Below, in pieces: positions 8,816 through 8,980 of a stretch of DNA of 8,980 nucleotides. The position numbers and the translations under genes were made by a program. Under the pieces are notes generated by a model. The model saw only the letters and a program-made list of their open reading frames with translations, searched no databases and had not been told where the DNA came from. The first letter of the stretch is position 1. Each line of letters starts with the position of its first letter. Source of the stretch: Belnapia sp. (GTDB lineage: Bacteria; Pseudomonadota; Alphaproteobacteria; Acetobacterales; Acetobacteraceae); the NCBI GenBank assembly GCA_028291445.1, contig JAQGIA010000480.1, forward strand, positions 1-8,980, given 5' to 3'.

Positions 8816-8980
8816 ATGCCCGAGCCCATGCTCAAGCCGGTCCCCTGTCGCATCATCGCCGCCGAGCCCTGGCCGCTCGCCTGCCGCTGCGTCACCCGAT
8901 GCGGCGGGCGAGCGAGACGGTAACCCTGCTGGTGCGGGTGGTGGATGACACCGGGCAGGAAGGCTGCGGCGAGGCCAGCG
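8816..8980 (+). pseudogene. Mandelate racemase/muconate lactonizing enzyme family protein (enolase superfamily), 5' part, apparent one-base frameshift, runs off the window
   Basis: Two reading frames together give an enolase-superfamily N-terminus. The frame of the ATGs at 8816 and 8828 reads ...CRIIAAEPWPL up to about 8878 and then hits a TAA at 8921-8923. The frame beginning at 8881 reads LPLRHPM (8881-8901), ASETVTLLVRVVDD and ends CGEAS at the window edge, the classic first beta strands and capping domain of the family (usual pattern: a PLxLPLRxP stretch, then LLVRV, then GxGEA). Adding one base near 8878-8880 joins the halves seamlessly as WPL-R-LPLRHPM. Either the gene is broken, or the sequence has an error, or translation starts at the in-frame ATG at 8899 and loses the first strand. 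No good ribosome site is seen before any of these starts. Members abstract a proton alpha to a carboxylate using Mg2+; the specificity residues lie beyond the window. It is divergent from the catabolic operon and might belong to the same pathway (inference). Confidence 0.68.

Overview
The window comes from a very GC-rich bacterial genome. Codon third positions are almost all G or C, and the protein families are typical of Alphaproteobacteria; a Roseomonas/Acetobacteraceae-like or rhizobial-type relative is my guess, not a demonstrated assignment. No mobile element, tRNA, rRNA or CRISPR array was seen.

Layout: (1) 1-498, plus strand: the 3' part of an isocitrate lyase/PEP mutase superfamily gene that begins outside the window. 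(2) 500-566: two adjacent perfect inverted repeats lie between this gene and the convergent gene that follows, probably a shared bidirectional terminator. (3) 560-8723, minus strand: six tightly packed genes read from right to left, CoA-transferase subunit A, CoA-transferase subunit B, a 2-hydroxychromene-2-carboxylate isomerase-like (DsbA/GST-kappa fold) protein, a molybdenum hydroxylase large subunit, hydantoinase/oxoprolinase subunit A (HyuA-type), and subunit B (HyuB-type). In that order the junctions are a 4-bp ATGA overlap, 10 bp, 47 bp, 29 bp and 3 bp, which strongly suggests one operon. (4) 8724-8815: a short divergent intergenic region. (5) From about 8816, plus strand: the 5' end of an enolase-superfamily gene (mandelate racemase/muconate lactonizing enzyme type) that runs off the window and carries an apparent one-base frameshift.

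Working model (inference): the operon encodes breakdown of an unidentified organic substrate, plausibly an N-heterocycle, lactam or aromatic derivative. The Mo-hydroxylase would insert oxygen from water into the ring, the HyuA/HyuB pair would open a cyclic amide or imide at the cost of ATP, and the CoA-transferase would activate the resulting acid. The isomerase-like protein would rearrange a glutathione-linked or ring-opened intermediate. Every individual family is well known, but their substrates here are not. The most unusual molecular detail is a glutamine (residue 725) in the Mo-hydroxylase where the catalytic glutamate of xanthine dehydrogenase-family enzymes normally sits. That subunit also has no iron-sulfur or FAD partner gene beside it.
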